From positions 1 to 64,000 of the forward strand of contig NZ_JBJNRJ010000009.1 of the NCBI RefSeq assembly GCF_046233715.1: a DNA stretch of 64,000 nucleotides, in the 5' to 3' direction. This DNA comes from Trujillonella humicola (lineage in GTDB: Bacteria; Actinomycetota; Actinomycetes; Mycobacteriales; Geodermatophilaceae). A program made the translations under genes and the position numbers. The notes under the pieces were generated by a model. That model searched no databases. It saw only the letters and a program-made list of their open reading frames with translations, and was not told the DNA's origin. Below, piece after piece: positions 52,279 to 61,624 of the stretch (within the stretch, counting starts at the first letter, position 1; each line of letters begins with the position of its first letter).

Positions 52279-54150
52279 CTAGACCTGGTCGTCGCCGAAG
52301 ACCGGGCGCAGGTCGCGCGCGGCGAGGATGTCGTCGTTGCTGGCTCCCGCCGCGACCATCGGCCACACCTGGGCGTCGGCGCCGACGACGAAGTCGATGA
52401 CGACGGGGGCGTCGGTGATCGCCATGGCCTTCTCGATCACGGCGTCGACGTCGTCCTTGGACTCGCAGCGCAGCCCCACGCAGCCCAGGGCCTCGGCGAG
52501 CGCGACGAAGTCGGGGATGCGGATCGGCTTGCGCTCACCCTTGTCGTCGACCGGGTGCAGCTTGGTGTTGGAGTAGCGGCCCTCGTAGAACAGCGTCTGC
52601 CACTGGCGGACCATGCCGAGGTTGCCGTTGTTGATGACGGCGACCTTGACCGGGATGCCCTCGATGGCGCAGGTGGCCAGCTCCTGGTTGGTCATCTGGA
52701 AGCAGCCGTCTCCGTCGATGGCCCACACCGTCGTCTCCGGGCGGCCGTACTTGGCGCCCATCGCGGCCGGGACGGCGTAGCCCATCGTCCCGAGGCCGCC
52801 GCTGTTGAGCCAGGTGCCGGGCTTCTCGTACCGGATGAACTGCGCGGCCCACATCTGGTGCTGGCCGACGCCGGAGGTGTAGATGGCGTCGGGGCCGGCG
52901 ATGGCGCCGAGGCGCTCGATGACGTACTGCGGGGACAGCGAGCCGTCCTCGGGCCAGTCGTAGCCCAGCGGGTAGCGGCTGCGCCAGTCGTCGAGCTGCG
53001 CCCACCAGGCGGTCAGGTCGGGCGTGCGGCCGGCCTCGTGCTCGGCGCGGACGGCGGCGACCAGTTCGGTGATCGTCTCCTTGGCGTCCCCGACGATCGG
53101 CACGTCGGCCTTGCGGTTCTTGCCGATCTCGGCCGGGTCGATGTCGGCGTGGACGATCTTCGCCTCGGGCGCGAAGGACGCGAGGTTGCCGGTGACCCGG
53201 TCGTCGAAGCGCGCCCCGAGGGCGACGATGAGGTCGGCCTTCTGCAGCGCCGTGACGGCGGCGACGGTGCCGTGCATGCCGGGCATGCCCAGGTGCTGGG
53301 GGTCGCTGTCCGGGAAGGCGCCGCGGGCCATCAGGGTGGTGACCACCGGCGCGCCGCACAGGTGGGCGAGCTCGGCGAGCTCCACGGTGGCGTCGGCCTT
53401 GATGACGCCGCCGCCGACGTAGAGCACCGGCCGGCGGGCCGCGGAGATCATCCCGGCCGCCTCTCGGACCTGCTTGCCGTGCGGCCGGGTGGTCGGCTTG
53501 TAGCCGGGCAGGTCCAGCCGCGGCGGCCAGGAGAAGTCGGTGGTCGCCTGGAGGACGTCCTTGGGGACGTCGACCAGCACGGGGCCCGGCCGCCCGGTCG
53601 AGGCCAGGTGGAAGGCCTCGGCGATCCGCTGCGGGATCTCGTCGGCCGAGGTGACGAGGAAGTTGTGCTTGGTGACCGGCATCGTGATGCCGCGGATGTC
53701 GGCCTCCTGGAAGGCGTCGGTGCCGATGGCGCCGCTGGGCACCTGCCCGGTGATGGCCACGACCGGGACCGAGTCCATGTACGCGTCGGCCAGCGGCGTC
53801 ACCAGGTTGGTCGCGCCGGGGCCGGAGGTCGCCATGCACACCCCGACCCGGCCGGTGGCCTGCGCGTACCCGGTCGCGGCGTGGCCGGCGCCCTGCTCGT
53901 GGCGGACCAGCACGTGGCGGATGCGCGAGTCGAACAACGGGTCGTACAGCGGCAGGATCGCCCCGCCGGGGATGCCGAACGCGACCTCGACACCGACGGC
54001 CTCGAGCGAGCGGACCAGGCTCTGCGCGCCGGTGATGCCCTGGAGGGGGGCGTGGGCCGCCTCGGCGACCGAGCGCGCGCCGGTCTCCACGCCGGCCAGC
54101 GCTGCGGCGGCGTCGCGGGTCGGTTGCTCGCTCGGGGTGGTGCTGCTCAT
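52279..54150 (-). CDS. ilvB: Acetolactate synthase large subunit
   Basis: 623 aa, ATG start. ThDP-dependent synthesis of acetolactate and acetohydroxybutyrate, first common step of branched-chain amino acid synthesis. VAFGIPGGAILPLYDPL near 56, catalytic Glu in RHEQGAGHAATGYAQATG near 84, ALGARFDDRVTGNLASF near 315 and the ThDP motif IDGDGCFQMTNQELATC to INNGNLGMVRQWQ near 472-510. First gene of ilvBNC, preceded by a leader-peptide attenuator. Confidence 0.97.
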   Translation of the reverse strand: MSSTTPSEQPTRDAAAALAGVETGARSVAEAAHAPLQGITGAQSLVRSLEAVGVEVAFGIPGGAILPLYDPLFDSRIRHVLVRHEQGAGHAATGYAQATGRVGVCMATSGPGATNLVTPLADAYMDSVPVVAITGQVPSGAIGTDAFQEADIRGITMPVTKHNFLVTSADEIPQRIAEAFHLASTGRPGPVLVDVPKDVLQATTDFSWPPRLDLPGYKPTTRPHGKQVREAAGMISAARRPVLYVGGGVIKADATVELAELAHLCGAPVVTTLMARGAFPDSDPQHLGMPGMHGTVAAVTALQKADLIVALGARFDDRVTGNLASFAPEAKIVHADIDPAEIGKNRKADVPIVGDAKETITELVAAVRAEHEAGRTPDLTAWWAQLDDWRSRYPLGYDWPEDGSLSPQYVIERLGAIAGPDAIYTSGVGQHQMWAAQFIRYEKPGTWLNSGGLGTMGYAVPAAMGAKYGRPETTVWAIDGDGCFQMTNQELATCAIEGIPVKVAVINNGNLGMVRQWQTLFYEGRYSNTKLHPVDDKGERKPIRIPDFVALAEALGCVGLRCESKDDVDAVIEKAMAITDAPVVIDFVVGADAQVWPMVAAGASNDDILAARDLRPVFGDDQV

Positions 54151-54234
54151 GACGGCGATCTCCTGGCGGGGGCCTGGGTGCGGCGGGTGGGTCGGTGGGT
54201 GGCCGGGAACGGGCGCGCCACCTGCTCGGGGCGC

Positions 54235-54268
54235 AAAAAAACCCCTCGTGCCGCGGGCACGGAGGGGT
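54235..54268 (-). terminator. ilvB attenuator terminator
   Basis: Minus-strand hairpin ACCCCTCCGTGCC/GGCACGAGGGGT (one bulged base) followed by seven U residues. It lies between the leader peptide and the ilvB start, 85 bases upstream of the ATG. Confidence 0.92.
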
Positions 54269-54270
54269 GA

Positions 54271-54296
54271 GCGCGTCGGTCGGACGACCGGCGCGC
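54271..54296 (-). promoter_or_regulatory. Hairpin next to ilvB leader stop
   Basis: GCGCGCCGGTC pairs with GACCGACGCGC (one G-U). The 5' arm begins at the leader TAG, the same design as in front of cimA. Confidence 0.8.
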
Positions 54297-54331
54297 TAGG
54301 CGACTACGAGCTGCGGGCAGGCGGAGGGCAC
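54296..54331 (-). CDS. ilvB leader peptide MPSACPQLVVA
   Basis: 12 codons including stop: GTG CCC TCC GCC TGC CCG CAG CTC GTA GTC GCC TAG. Leu-Val-Val lies just before the stop; GTA should be rare in this genome and would slow ribosomes when valine is short. No ribosome binding site and a promoter placed so that transcription begins at the GTG: a leaderless leader. ilvB attenuation by such peptides is known in other actinobacteria. Confidence 0.78.
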   Translation of the reverse strand: MPSACPQLVVA

Positions 54332-54337
54332 GGGACA

Positions 54338-54367
54338 ACTGTGCGCCTCCGCCGCCCTCCCCGTCAA
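54338..54367 (-). promoter_or_regulatory. Candidate ilvBNC promoter
   Basis: TTGACG (-35, 54362-54367), 18-base spacer, CACAGT (-10, 54338-54343; weak, matching TAnnnT at A and T only). The predicted start falls at 54331, the first base of the leader peptide. The -35 box overlaps the stop codon of the upstream GGDEF-EAL gene (54364-54366). Confidence 0.55.
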
Positions 54368-57123
54368 CCGAGCCGTCCCGCCAGGTGGACGGTGTCGTGC
54401 GTGGCGTGGGACACGGTCGCACCGCCGGGCGCGTTCCCGGGCAGGCCGGCCGGGACGTCCAGGACCCCGGCGTCGAAGCCGTCGACGGCGGCGGCGAGCT
54501 CGGCGGCCGGGACCGGGCGGCCGATCAGCCAGCCCTGCAGGAGGCGGCAGCCCAGCGAGCGGAGCACGGCCAGCTGCGCCGGCGTCTCGACGCCCTCGGC
54601 GACGACGTCCATGCCCAGGGTGCGTCCGAGGTCGACGACGCCGGCGACGAGGGCGGCGCGGCGCGGGTCGGACTCGAGGCCGGTCACGAAGCCGCGGTCC
54701 ATCTTGAGGACGTCGACGGGCAGGCGGGCCAGCTGGGTGAGCGAGGAGGCGCCGCGGCCGAAGTCGTCCAGCGAGACGATGCAGCCCAGGTCGGACAGCT
54801 CGGCCAGCGTGCTGCGCAGCAGGTCCGCGTCGTCGGTGAACACCGACTCGGTGAGCTCCAGGATCAGCCGGTCGGCCGGCAGGCCGGCGGCCTCCAGCGC
54901 CGTCGTCACGTCCTCCACCAGGCAGCGCGCCTGCACGTGCAGCGCGGAGATGTTCACGCCCAGGCGCAGGTCTCGACCGCCGGCGATCAGGCGGGCGTGC
55001 TCGGCCGTGGCCGTGCGGATGACCCAGCGCTGCAGCGGCACGATGAGCCCGTCCTCCTCGGCGAGGGCGACGAACTCCTCCGGCGAGACCGCCCCGAGTT
55101 CGGGGTGGTCCCAGCGCGCCAGGGCCTCCAGCCCGAGGACGCGGCGCTCGTCGAGGCTCGCCACGGGCTGGTACACGACCCGCAGCTCACCGCGCTCCAG
55201 GGCCTGCGGCAGGTCACGGGCCAGCCGGCTGCGCCGGCCGGTCTCCTCCACCAGCGCCTGACCGCAGGCCCGGACGCCGTTCTTGCCGTCGGCCTTCGCG
55301 GTGCGCAGCGCCAGGTCCGCCTCGCGCATGGTCGCCGAGGCGTCCCCGTGCCGGCCGATCTCGGCGACGCCGATGCTGGCCGAGACGTGCAGCGGCGGTC
55401 CGACGGCGGGCGCCCCGCCGGGCCCGCTCGCGCCGGCGGGGAACCGGTGGGTGCGGTCCAGGCCCCGGACGAGGCGCTCGGCCAGTGCGAGGGCCTCCTC
55501 AGGCCCGGAGTCGACCACCAGGGCGAACTCGTCACCGCCCAGGCGGGCCACGAGGTCGCGCTCCCGGGCCGCACCGGACAGGTGTGCGGCGACCTCGCGC
55601 AGCAGCGCGTCGCCGGCGTCGTGCCCGGCCACGTCGTTGACCGACTTGAAGCCGTCGAGGTCCAGCAGCAGCAGGCACGAGCGCGCGCCGGCCGGGGCGC
55701 GCGAGATGGCGTCGTCCAGGGCGGCCATGAGCCGGGCCCGGTTGGGCAGGCCGGTCAGGAAGTCGGTGTAGGCGAGCCGCTCGAGCTCGCGCTGGGTGGT
55801 GCTGCGCTCGGTGACGTCGCGCAGGTGCAGCACCAGGCTGCCCGCCTCCCGGTCCGGCGCGGCGCCCAGGACCTCGACGTCGTGCCACGCCCCGGAGCGG
55901 GCGCCCAGCCGGAAGGTCACCGGCAGCTCGACCGCCGATCCGGAGCGGACGGCCGCGACCAGCCGGGCGAGCACCGCCCGGGAGGCGACGTGCAGGAGTG
56001 CGGCGAGCCCGCGGCCGGCCAGCTCGTCGGCGCGCCAGCCGAGCTGGGCGGCCACGGCGCCGGAGGCCCAGGTGACCCGTCCGGCCGCGTCCAGGACCAG
56101 GGTGACGGCGTCGCCGCTGTGCACCAGGGACCGGAAGCGCCGCTCGGCGTTCTGCAGCCGCCGGGTCAGCCGGTGGGCGTCCAGCGCCCAGAGGAGGGTG
56201 CGCACCGACATGAGGCCGACCACGACCAGTCCGCCGACGGCCTCGGCCGTGGAGACGGAGCGGCCCAGCGCGGCGGCGCCGGTGAGCACGGCGAGCAGGA
56301 CACCGGCCGAGGCCAGCGCGGTCAGCCCGCCCCGCAGAGGGAGGGTGTGGTGCTCGGGCGGCCCGGCCGGCTCACCGGGGTCGGTCGCCGCGCCCCGTGC
56401 CGCCGTGGCCAGCGTGCCGAGCCAGACGAGGTCGGCGAGCAGCAGCGGCAGGGGGGCGCCGGTGGCCCGCCCCACCGCCCCGCTGACGGCGACGACCGCC
56501 ATGCCCAAGAAGGTCACCAGCATCCAGGTCGCCGCGCGCCGGCGGCTCTCGGCGACGGCGGTCACGGGGAGCAGGCCGATGCCGCAGAGCGCGACGGCGA
56601 CCAGCGGGTAGGCGGTGGCGAGCAGCTCGTCCGCGGCCGCACCGCCCGCGGGGAGGACACCGCCGAGGGCGATGTGGCCGAGCAGCGCGAGGGACGCCGT
56701 GAGGATCGACCCGTCCAGCAGCGCGCGGGAGCCGATCCGCCGTCCGGCCCGCGTCGGCATCAGCCAGAGGGCGCCGGCGAGCGCGACGGGGGCGGCCGAG
56801 AGCATCGCCAGGTCCTCGATGCCCCCGGTGGACCGGTCCGCCGTGACCCCCCGGAACCCGGCGACCAGCTGGCCACTCGCGAGCAGGGCGCCGGCCACGA
56901 CGAGCGCGCGCCAGGGCCGGCCCGAGCGGCCACGGAGCCCGGTGGTGAGGCGGGTCACCAGGGCGACGGCGGCCAGCGATCCGGTCGCCAGGCAGGCCGG
57001 GACCACCCAGGAGTCCAGCGAGGACCCCGTGAGCTCGGCTGCGGTGCACACGGCGCCGAGCAGGAGCAGCAGGACGCCGAAGGCGGCGGCGCGCGGGCTG
57101 GGGTGCGGACGGGAGAGAGTCAT
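54364..57123 (-). CDS. Membrane PAS-GGDEF-EAL protein, intact GGDEF and EAL
   Basis: 919 aa, ATG start overlapping the upstream gene stop (ATGA). About nine N-terminal membrane segments (1-310), a PAS-like domain (about 335-455), GGDEF domain with RLGGDEFALV near 526 and an I-site RERD five residues before GGDEF, then an EAL domain with GLEALARWDHPE near 662, LDDFGRGASS near 785 and VVAEGVETPAQL near 840. Both c-di-GMP synthase and phosphodiesterase sites look complete, so net activity cannot be predicted. Pair with the next gene suggests duplication. Confidence 0.88.
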   Translation of the reverse strand: MTLSRPHPSPRAAAFGVLLLLLGAVCTAAELTGSSLDSWVVPACLATGSLAAVALVTRLTTGLRGRSGRPWRALVVAGALLASGQLVAGFRGVTADRSTGGIEDLAMLSAAPVALAGALWLMPTRAGRRIGSRALLDGSILTASLALLGHIALGGVLPAGGAAADELLATAYPLVAVALCGIGLLPVTAVAESRRRAATWMLVTFLGMAVVAVSGAVGRATGAPLPLLLADLVWLGTLATAARGAATDPGEPAGPPEHHTLPLRGGLTALASAGVLLAVLTGAAALGRSVSTAEAVGGLVVVGLMSVRTLLWALDAHRLTRRLQNAERRFRSLVHSGDAVTLVLDAAGRVTWASGAVAAQLGWRADELAGRGLAALLHVASRAVLARLVAAVRSGSAVELPVTFRLGARSGAWHDVEVLGAAPDREAGSLVLHLRDVTERSTTQRELERLAYTDFLTGLPNRARLMAALDDAISRAPAGARSCLLLLDLDGFKSVNDVAGHDAGDALLREVAAHLSGAARERDLVARLGGDEFALVVDSGPEEALALAERLVRGLDRTHRFPAGASGPGGAPAVGPPLHVSASIGVAEIGRHGDASATMREADLALRTAKADGKNGVRACGQALVEETGRRSRLARDLPQALERGELRVVYQPVASLDERRVLGLEALARWDHPELGAVSPEEFVALAEEDGLIVPLQRWVIRTATAEHARLIAGGRDLRLGVNISALHVQARCLVEDVTTALEAAGLPADRLILELTESVFTDDADLLRSTLAELSDLGCIVSLDDFGRGASSLTQLARLPVDVLKMDRGFVTGLESDPRRAALVAGVVDLGRTLGMDVVAEGVETPAQLAVLRSLGCRLLQGWLIGRPVPAAELAAAVDGFDAGVLDVPAGLPGNAPGGATVSHATHDTVHLAGRLG

Positions 57124-59759
57124 CGCGTGCCGACCAGTCCCGGCCAGAGCGTGCCCGCGCCGGACTCGAGGAGCGCGGTGAGCTGTGTCAGCCGCAGCGG
57201 GCGGCTGAGCAGGAAGCCCTGGGCGAACCCGCAGCCGAGCCCGCGCAGCACGCCGAGCTGGGCCGGGGTCTCCACGCCCTCGGCGACCACGTCGAGCCCG
57301 AGGGCGCGGCCGATCGCGATGACCGACTCGCACAGCGCCCGGCTGCGCGGGTCCCGGTCGACACGGGCGACGAAGTCGCGGTCGAGCTTCAGCACGTCGA
57401 TGGGCAGCGCGCCGAGGTGGTGCAGCGAGGAGTGGCCGGTGCCGAAGTCGTCGAGGGCGACGTGCACGCCCATCAGCCGCAGGGCCTCGACGTCGACGGC
57501 GATCGCGTCGGTGTCGGCGGCCAGAGTCGCCTCGGTGATCTCGAGGATCAGCCGCTCGGGCGCCAGGCCGGTGCACTGCAGCACCGCGGCGACGTCCCCC
57601 ACGAGGGTGCGCGCGGCGACGTGGGAGGCGGAGATGTTGACCCCCAGCCGCAGCGGCGCATGCCGCACCGGCAGGCCGACCGCCGCGCGGGCGGCCTGCT
57701 CCAGCGCCCAGCGCTGGAGGTCACCGATCACCCCCGCCCGTTCGGCGATGGGCACGAACTCCGCCGGCGGGACCTCGCCGAGCTCCGGGTGCCGCCACCG
57801 CAGCAGGGCCTCGACGCCGACGACCCGCTGCTCCTCGAGGGAGACGACCGGCTGGTAGGCCACGGTGAGCTCACCGCGGGCGCAGGCGCCCGGCAGGTCC
57901 TCGCGCAGCCGCGCCCGCCGCTCGTCGGCCGCGCCCAGGGCGGGCTCGAACCGGCGCGCGCTCCCCCGCCCGGCCTTGCGCGCGGCCCGCACGGCGATCT
58001 CCGCGCGGGTCCACACCTCGCCCGGGGACAGGCCGGCCTCCAGCGACACCAGGCCGATGTCGGCGGTCAGGTCGTAGACGCCGGCGGCGGTGGTGATCGG
58101 CTGCTCGACGGCCGACAGGCAGCGGTCGGCCAGCAGGTCGGCGGCCCGCGGGCCGCCGGCGGCGAGGACGGCGAAGGCGTCGCCGCCCAGCCGGGCTACC
58201 GCCTCGTCGCCGCGGACGGTGACGCGCAGCCGGCGGGCGAGCTCGACCAGGACGGAGGAGGCCAGGTCGCGTCCGGCGTCCTCCCGGACCTCGGCCAGGC
58301 CGTCGAGCTCGACCAGCAGCAGCGTCGCCGGCTCGTCGCCGGGGACGGCGGCGGCGAGGTGCTGCCCGATCAGGCGGTCGCAGCCGGCGCGGTTGGGCAG
58401 CCCGGTCGCGGGGTCGGTGAAGGCCAGGTCCTCCAGCGCACGCTCCCGGTCGTGCCGCTCGCTGACGTCGCGGCAGTGCAGCACCAGCCCGCGGACGTCG
58501 ACGTCGGCACGCAGGTCGGACACACCGGCCTCGACGTGGCGCCAGGAGCCGTCGGCGTGCGGGAGCCGCAGCAGGACCAGGGCACCGGCCGGCTCGCCGG
58601 GGACGGCGGGATGCAGGGCGCGGGCCACCGGCAGCACGTCGGCGGGGTGGGTGAGGGTGAGCAGGTCCCGGCCGGCGAGAGGTCCGCCGTTCCCGAGCAG
58701 GCGGGTGACCGTGGGCGAGGCCCAGGTGACGCGCAGGGCGTCGTCCAGGATCAGCACGGGGTCGCTGCTGGACCGCACGAGGGAGCGGAACCACGCCTCG
58801 CTGCGCATGATCCGGGTGCTCAGCCGGGCCTCGTCGAGCGCGGTGACCCAGCGGTGCACACCGGCCAGGGCCACGCACAGGACGGCGCCGACGACCGCTG
58901 CCCTGGTCGGGCGCAGGTCGAGCAGCGCGGTGACGCCGACGCCGAGGACGGCGACGAGCATGGCCAGGTGGGGCAGGACCGAGCCCAGCCGGACCGACCG
59001 CCCGGTGCGCGGCCGGACCGCGGGGGCGCGGCCCGGGCCGGGGTCCATGCCGGCGGCCAGCGACAGCAGCGCCAGACCCACCACCACCAGGAAGCGGCTG
59101 GCGGTGAGCGCGCCGTCGAGTCCGTTCAGGGTCGCGGAGGTGGCGAGGCCGCGGCCGGCGGTCAGGGCCATGGCGGCGCCGAGCAGGACCAGGGCCGTGG
59201 GCTGGCGGTGGCTCTCGACGGCGGCCAGCAGGACGAGGGCGGCCACGAGCATCGCCGAGGTGGCGACGACGGCGGCGACGAGCACGAACCGCCCGGGAAC
59301 GGGGGTGGCCGCCCAGGTGCCCTGGGTGCCGAAGATCAGCAGCAGCATGCCGGTCAGGCAGGCCGCGCCAAAGAGCGCCACCTCCACGACGCCGCGGACG
59401 CCGCTGCGCAGGCGCTCGCGGGGCGCCAGGGTGAGCAGCGCGGCGACGGCGAGGACGTAGCCGGGCACGGTCGGCACCCAGCGCAGCAGGACGGTGTCGA
59501 GCGGGTCGGTCGGTGCGACCAGCAGGTAGGCGACGAAGGCGGCGACCGGGAACAGCGTCGCCACCACCATGAGCCGCCAGCCGCGGGCCCCCTCCTGGGA
59601 GCGCCAGGTCGCGCGGGCGATCCAGGCGGCCGCGCCCACCCCGGCGGTGGCCACGGCCACGTCACCGACGCGGGCGAGGGAGGGCAGGACGGCGGCGACG
59701 GCGCACGCCGCGAGCGCCGCTGCGGCACCCGCGAGCAGGGCCCACCTCTGCCTGTCCAC
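57120..59759 (-). CDS. Membrane PAS-GGDEF-EAL protein with degenerate GGDAF
   Basis: 879 aa, ATG start. Same layout as its downstream neighbour: about nine membrane segments (1-300), PAS-like (about 325-440), GGDEF-type domain and EAL domain. The active-site loop reads GGDAF (near 523), losing the Glu that binds metal, and the I-site position reads RGDE rather than RxxD, so synthase activity is doubtful. The EAL part is complete: GVEALLRWRHPELG near 647, LDDFGTGHSS near 765 and VVAEGVETPAQL near 825. Probably a c-di-GMP phosphodiesterase with a GTP-sensing pseudo-GGDEF domain. Confidence 0.87.
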   Translation of the reverse strand: MDRQRWALLAGAAAALAACAVAAVLPSLARVGDVAVATAGVGAAAWIARATWRSQEGARGWRLMVVATLFPVAAFVAYLLVAPTDPLDTVLLRWVPTVPGYVLAVAALLTLAPRERLRSGVRGVVEVALFGAACLTGMLLLIFGTQGTWAATPVPGRFVLVAAVVATSAMLVAALVLLAAVESHRQPTALVLLGAAMALTAGRGLATSATLNGLDGALTASRFLVVVGLALLSLAAGMDPGPGRAPAVRPRTGRSVRLGSVLPHLAMLVAVLGVGVTALLDLRPTRAAVVGAVLCVALAGVHRWVTALDEARLSTRIMRSEAWFRSLVRSSSDPVLILDDALRVTWASPTVTRLLGNGGPLAGRDLLTLTHPADVLPVARALHPAVPGEPAGALVLLRLPHADGSWRHVEAGVSDLRADVDVRGLVLHCRDVSERHDRERALEDLAFTDPATGLPNRAGCDRLIGQHLAAAVPGDEPATLLLVELDGLAEVREDAGRDLASSVLVELARRLRVTVRGDEAVARLGGDAFAVLAAGGPRAADLLADRCLSAVEQPITTAAGVYDLTADIGLVSLEAGLSPGEVWTRAEIAVRAARKAGRGSARRFEPALGAADERRARLREDLPGACARGELTVAYQPVVSLEEQRVVGVEALLRWRHPELGEVPPAEFVPIAERAGVIGDLQRWALEQAARAAVGLPVRHAPLRLGVNISASHVAARTLVGDVAAVLQCTGLAPERLILEITEATLAADTDAIAVDVEALRLMGVHVALDDFGTGHSSLHHLGALPIDVLKLDRDFVARVDRDPRSRALCESVIAIGRALGLDVVAEGVETPAQLGVLRGLGCGFAQGFLLSRPLRLTQLTALLESGAGTLWPGLVGTR

Positions 59760-59799
59760 ACCGCAGGCTTCGGCGGTGCGTGAGGGCGTCTGGAGCCCG

Positions 59800-59840
59800 G
59801 CGCGGGCGGGGTCACCCCTTGGGGGTGCGCCCGCCCGCGC
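59800..59840. terminator. ilvD terminator hairpin
   Basis: GCGCGGGCGGGG and GCCCGCCCGCGC with an inner ACCCC/GGGGT stem, 18 bases after the ilvD stop and before the GGDEF-EAL operon. Confidence 0.8.
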
Positions 59841-59857
59841 GGGTCAGCGTGCCCCGT

Positions 59858-61579
59858 TCAGCCGCAGATCGCGCCGGTCGCGGCCGAGCCGACGAGCTTG
59901 GCGTACTTGCCCAGCACGCCGGTCGTGTAGCGCGGCGGCAGCGGCTGCCAGCCCTCGCGGCGGCGGGCCAGCTCGTCGTCGTCCACCAGCAGGTCGAGCG
60001 TCCGGGTGGCCAGGTCCAGGCGGATCCGGTCGCCGTCCCGCACGAAGGCGATCGGGCCGCCGTCGGTGGCCTCCGGCGCGACGTGCCCCACGCACAGGCC
60101 GGTCGTGCCGCCGGAGAAGCGGCCGTCGGTGAGCAGCAGGACGTCCTTGCCGAGGCCCGCGCCCTTGATCGCGCCGGTGACCGCGAGCATCTCGCGCATG
60201 CCGGGGCCACCCTTGGGCCCCTCGTAGCGGATGACGACGACGTCGCCCGGCCGGAGCGTGCCCTCGGTGACGGCGTCCATCGCACCCTGCTCGCCGTCGT
60301 AGACCCGCGCGGTGCCCTCGAAGACCTCGGCGTCGAAGCCGGCGGACTTCACGACCGCGCCGTCCGGGGACAGCGAGCCGCGCAGGATCGTCAGCCCGCC
60401 GGTCTTGTGGATCGGGTCGCTCATCGCGTGGACGATCGTGCCGTCGAGGTCCGGCGGGGCGATCTCGGCCAGGTTCTCGGCCATCGTCCTTCCGGTGACG
60501 GTGAGCGCGTCACCGTGCAGCAGGCCGGCGTCCAGCAGCGCCCGGAGGACGACGGGCACGCCACCGACCCGGTCGATGTCGGTCATCACGTACCGGCCGA
60601 AGGGCTTCACGTCGGCCAGGTGCGGGGTGCGGTCACCGATCCGGTTGAAGTCCTCGAGGGTCAGCTCGACCTGCGCCTCGTGCGCCATCGCCAGCAGGTG
60701 CAGGACGGCGTTGGTCGAGCCGCCCAGCGCCATGACCACGGTGATCGCGTTCTCGAACGCCTCGCGGGTCATGATCTGGCGGGCGGTGATGCCCTTGCGC
60801 AGCAGGTTGACCACGGCCTCGCCGGAGGCGACGGCGAACGCGTCGCGGCGGCTGTCGGGAGCCGGCGGGGCGGCGCTGCCGGGCAGGCTCATGCCCAGGG
60901 CCTCGGCGACGCTGGCCATCGTGTTGGCGGTGTACATGCCGCCGCAGGAGCCCATGCCGGGGCAGGCGGCCTTTTCGATGGCGGTGAGCTCGTCGCGGGT
61001 GATCCGGCCCGCGGCGCAGGCCCCGACGCCCTCGAAGACGTCGATGAGGGTGAGGTCGCGGTCGCCCAGCTTCCCGGGCAACGTGGAGCCGGAGTAGAGG
61101 AAGACGGCGGCGAGGTCCAGGCGCGCGGCGGCCATGAGCATGCCGGGCAGGGACTTGTCGCAGCCGGCCAGCAGCACCGAGCCGTCGAGGCGCTCGGCGA
61201 ACATGACGGTCTCGACGGAGTCGGCGATGACCTCGCGCGAGACCAGCGAGGCGCGCATGCCCTCGTGGCCCATGGAGATGCCGTCGGAGACGGAGATGGT
61301 GCCGAACTCCAGCGGGTAGCCGCCGGCGGCGTGCACGCCCTCCTTGGCCCGCTTGGCCAGCCGGTCGAGGGAGAGGTTGCACGGGGTGATCTCGTTCCAG
61401 GACGAGGCGACGCCGATCTGCGGCTTCTCCCAGTCGTCGTCGCCCATGCCGACCGCGCGCAGCATCGCGCGGGCGGGCGCCTTGGTGATGCCGTCGGTCA
61501 CCTCGCGGCTGCGGGGCTTGACGTCGACGGTGGCCGCGCGGGCGTCGTTGGCGGTGGGCTCTGTCTCGACCGTGGTCAC
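59858..61579 (-). CDS. ilvD: Dihydroxy-acid dehydratase
   Basis: 573 aa, GTG start at 61579 with GGAG upstream; a start at 61657 would run through the palindrome. Fe-S dehydratase giving the 2-keto acids of valine and isoleucine. IGVASSWNEITPCNLSLDRLA near 53, GCDKSLPGMLMA near 134, ACPGMGSCGGMYTANTMAS near 204 and GGSTNAVLHLLA near 272; the three cysteines bind the cluster. Alone on its transcript, divergent from an XRE regulator. Confidence 0.96.
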   Translation of the reverse strand: MTTVETEPTANDARAATVDVKPRSREVTDGITKAPARAMLRAVGMGDDDWEKPQIGVASSWNEITPCNLSLDRLAKRAKEGVHAAGGYPLEFGTISVSDGISMGHEGMRASLVSREVIADSVETVMFAERLDGSVLLAGCDKSLPGMLMAAARLDLAAVFLYSGSTLPGKLGDRDLTLIDVFEGVGACAAGRITRDELTAIEKAACPGMGSCGGMYTANTMASVAEALGMSLPGSAAPPAPDSRRDAFAVASGEAVVNLLRKGITARQIMTREAFENAITVVMALGGSTNAVLHLLAMAHEAQVELTLEDFNRIGDRTPHLADVKPFGRYVMTDIDRVGGVPVVLRALLDAGLLHGDALTVTGRTMAENLAEIAPPDLDGTIVHAMSDPIHKTGGLTILRGSLSPDGAVVKSAGFDAEVFEGTARVYDGEQGAMDAVTEGTLRPGDVVVIRYEGPKGGPGMREMLAVTGAIKGAGLGKDVLLLTDGRFSGGTTGLCVGHVAPEATDGGPIAFVRDGDRIRLDLATRTLDLLVDDDELARRREGWQPLPPRYTTGVLGKYAKLVGSAATGAICG

Positions 61580-61624
61580 GACTCCAGAGCGTAGGCGCCG
61601 GGCCCGGGCGAGCCGAGACAGCGC

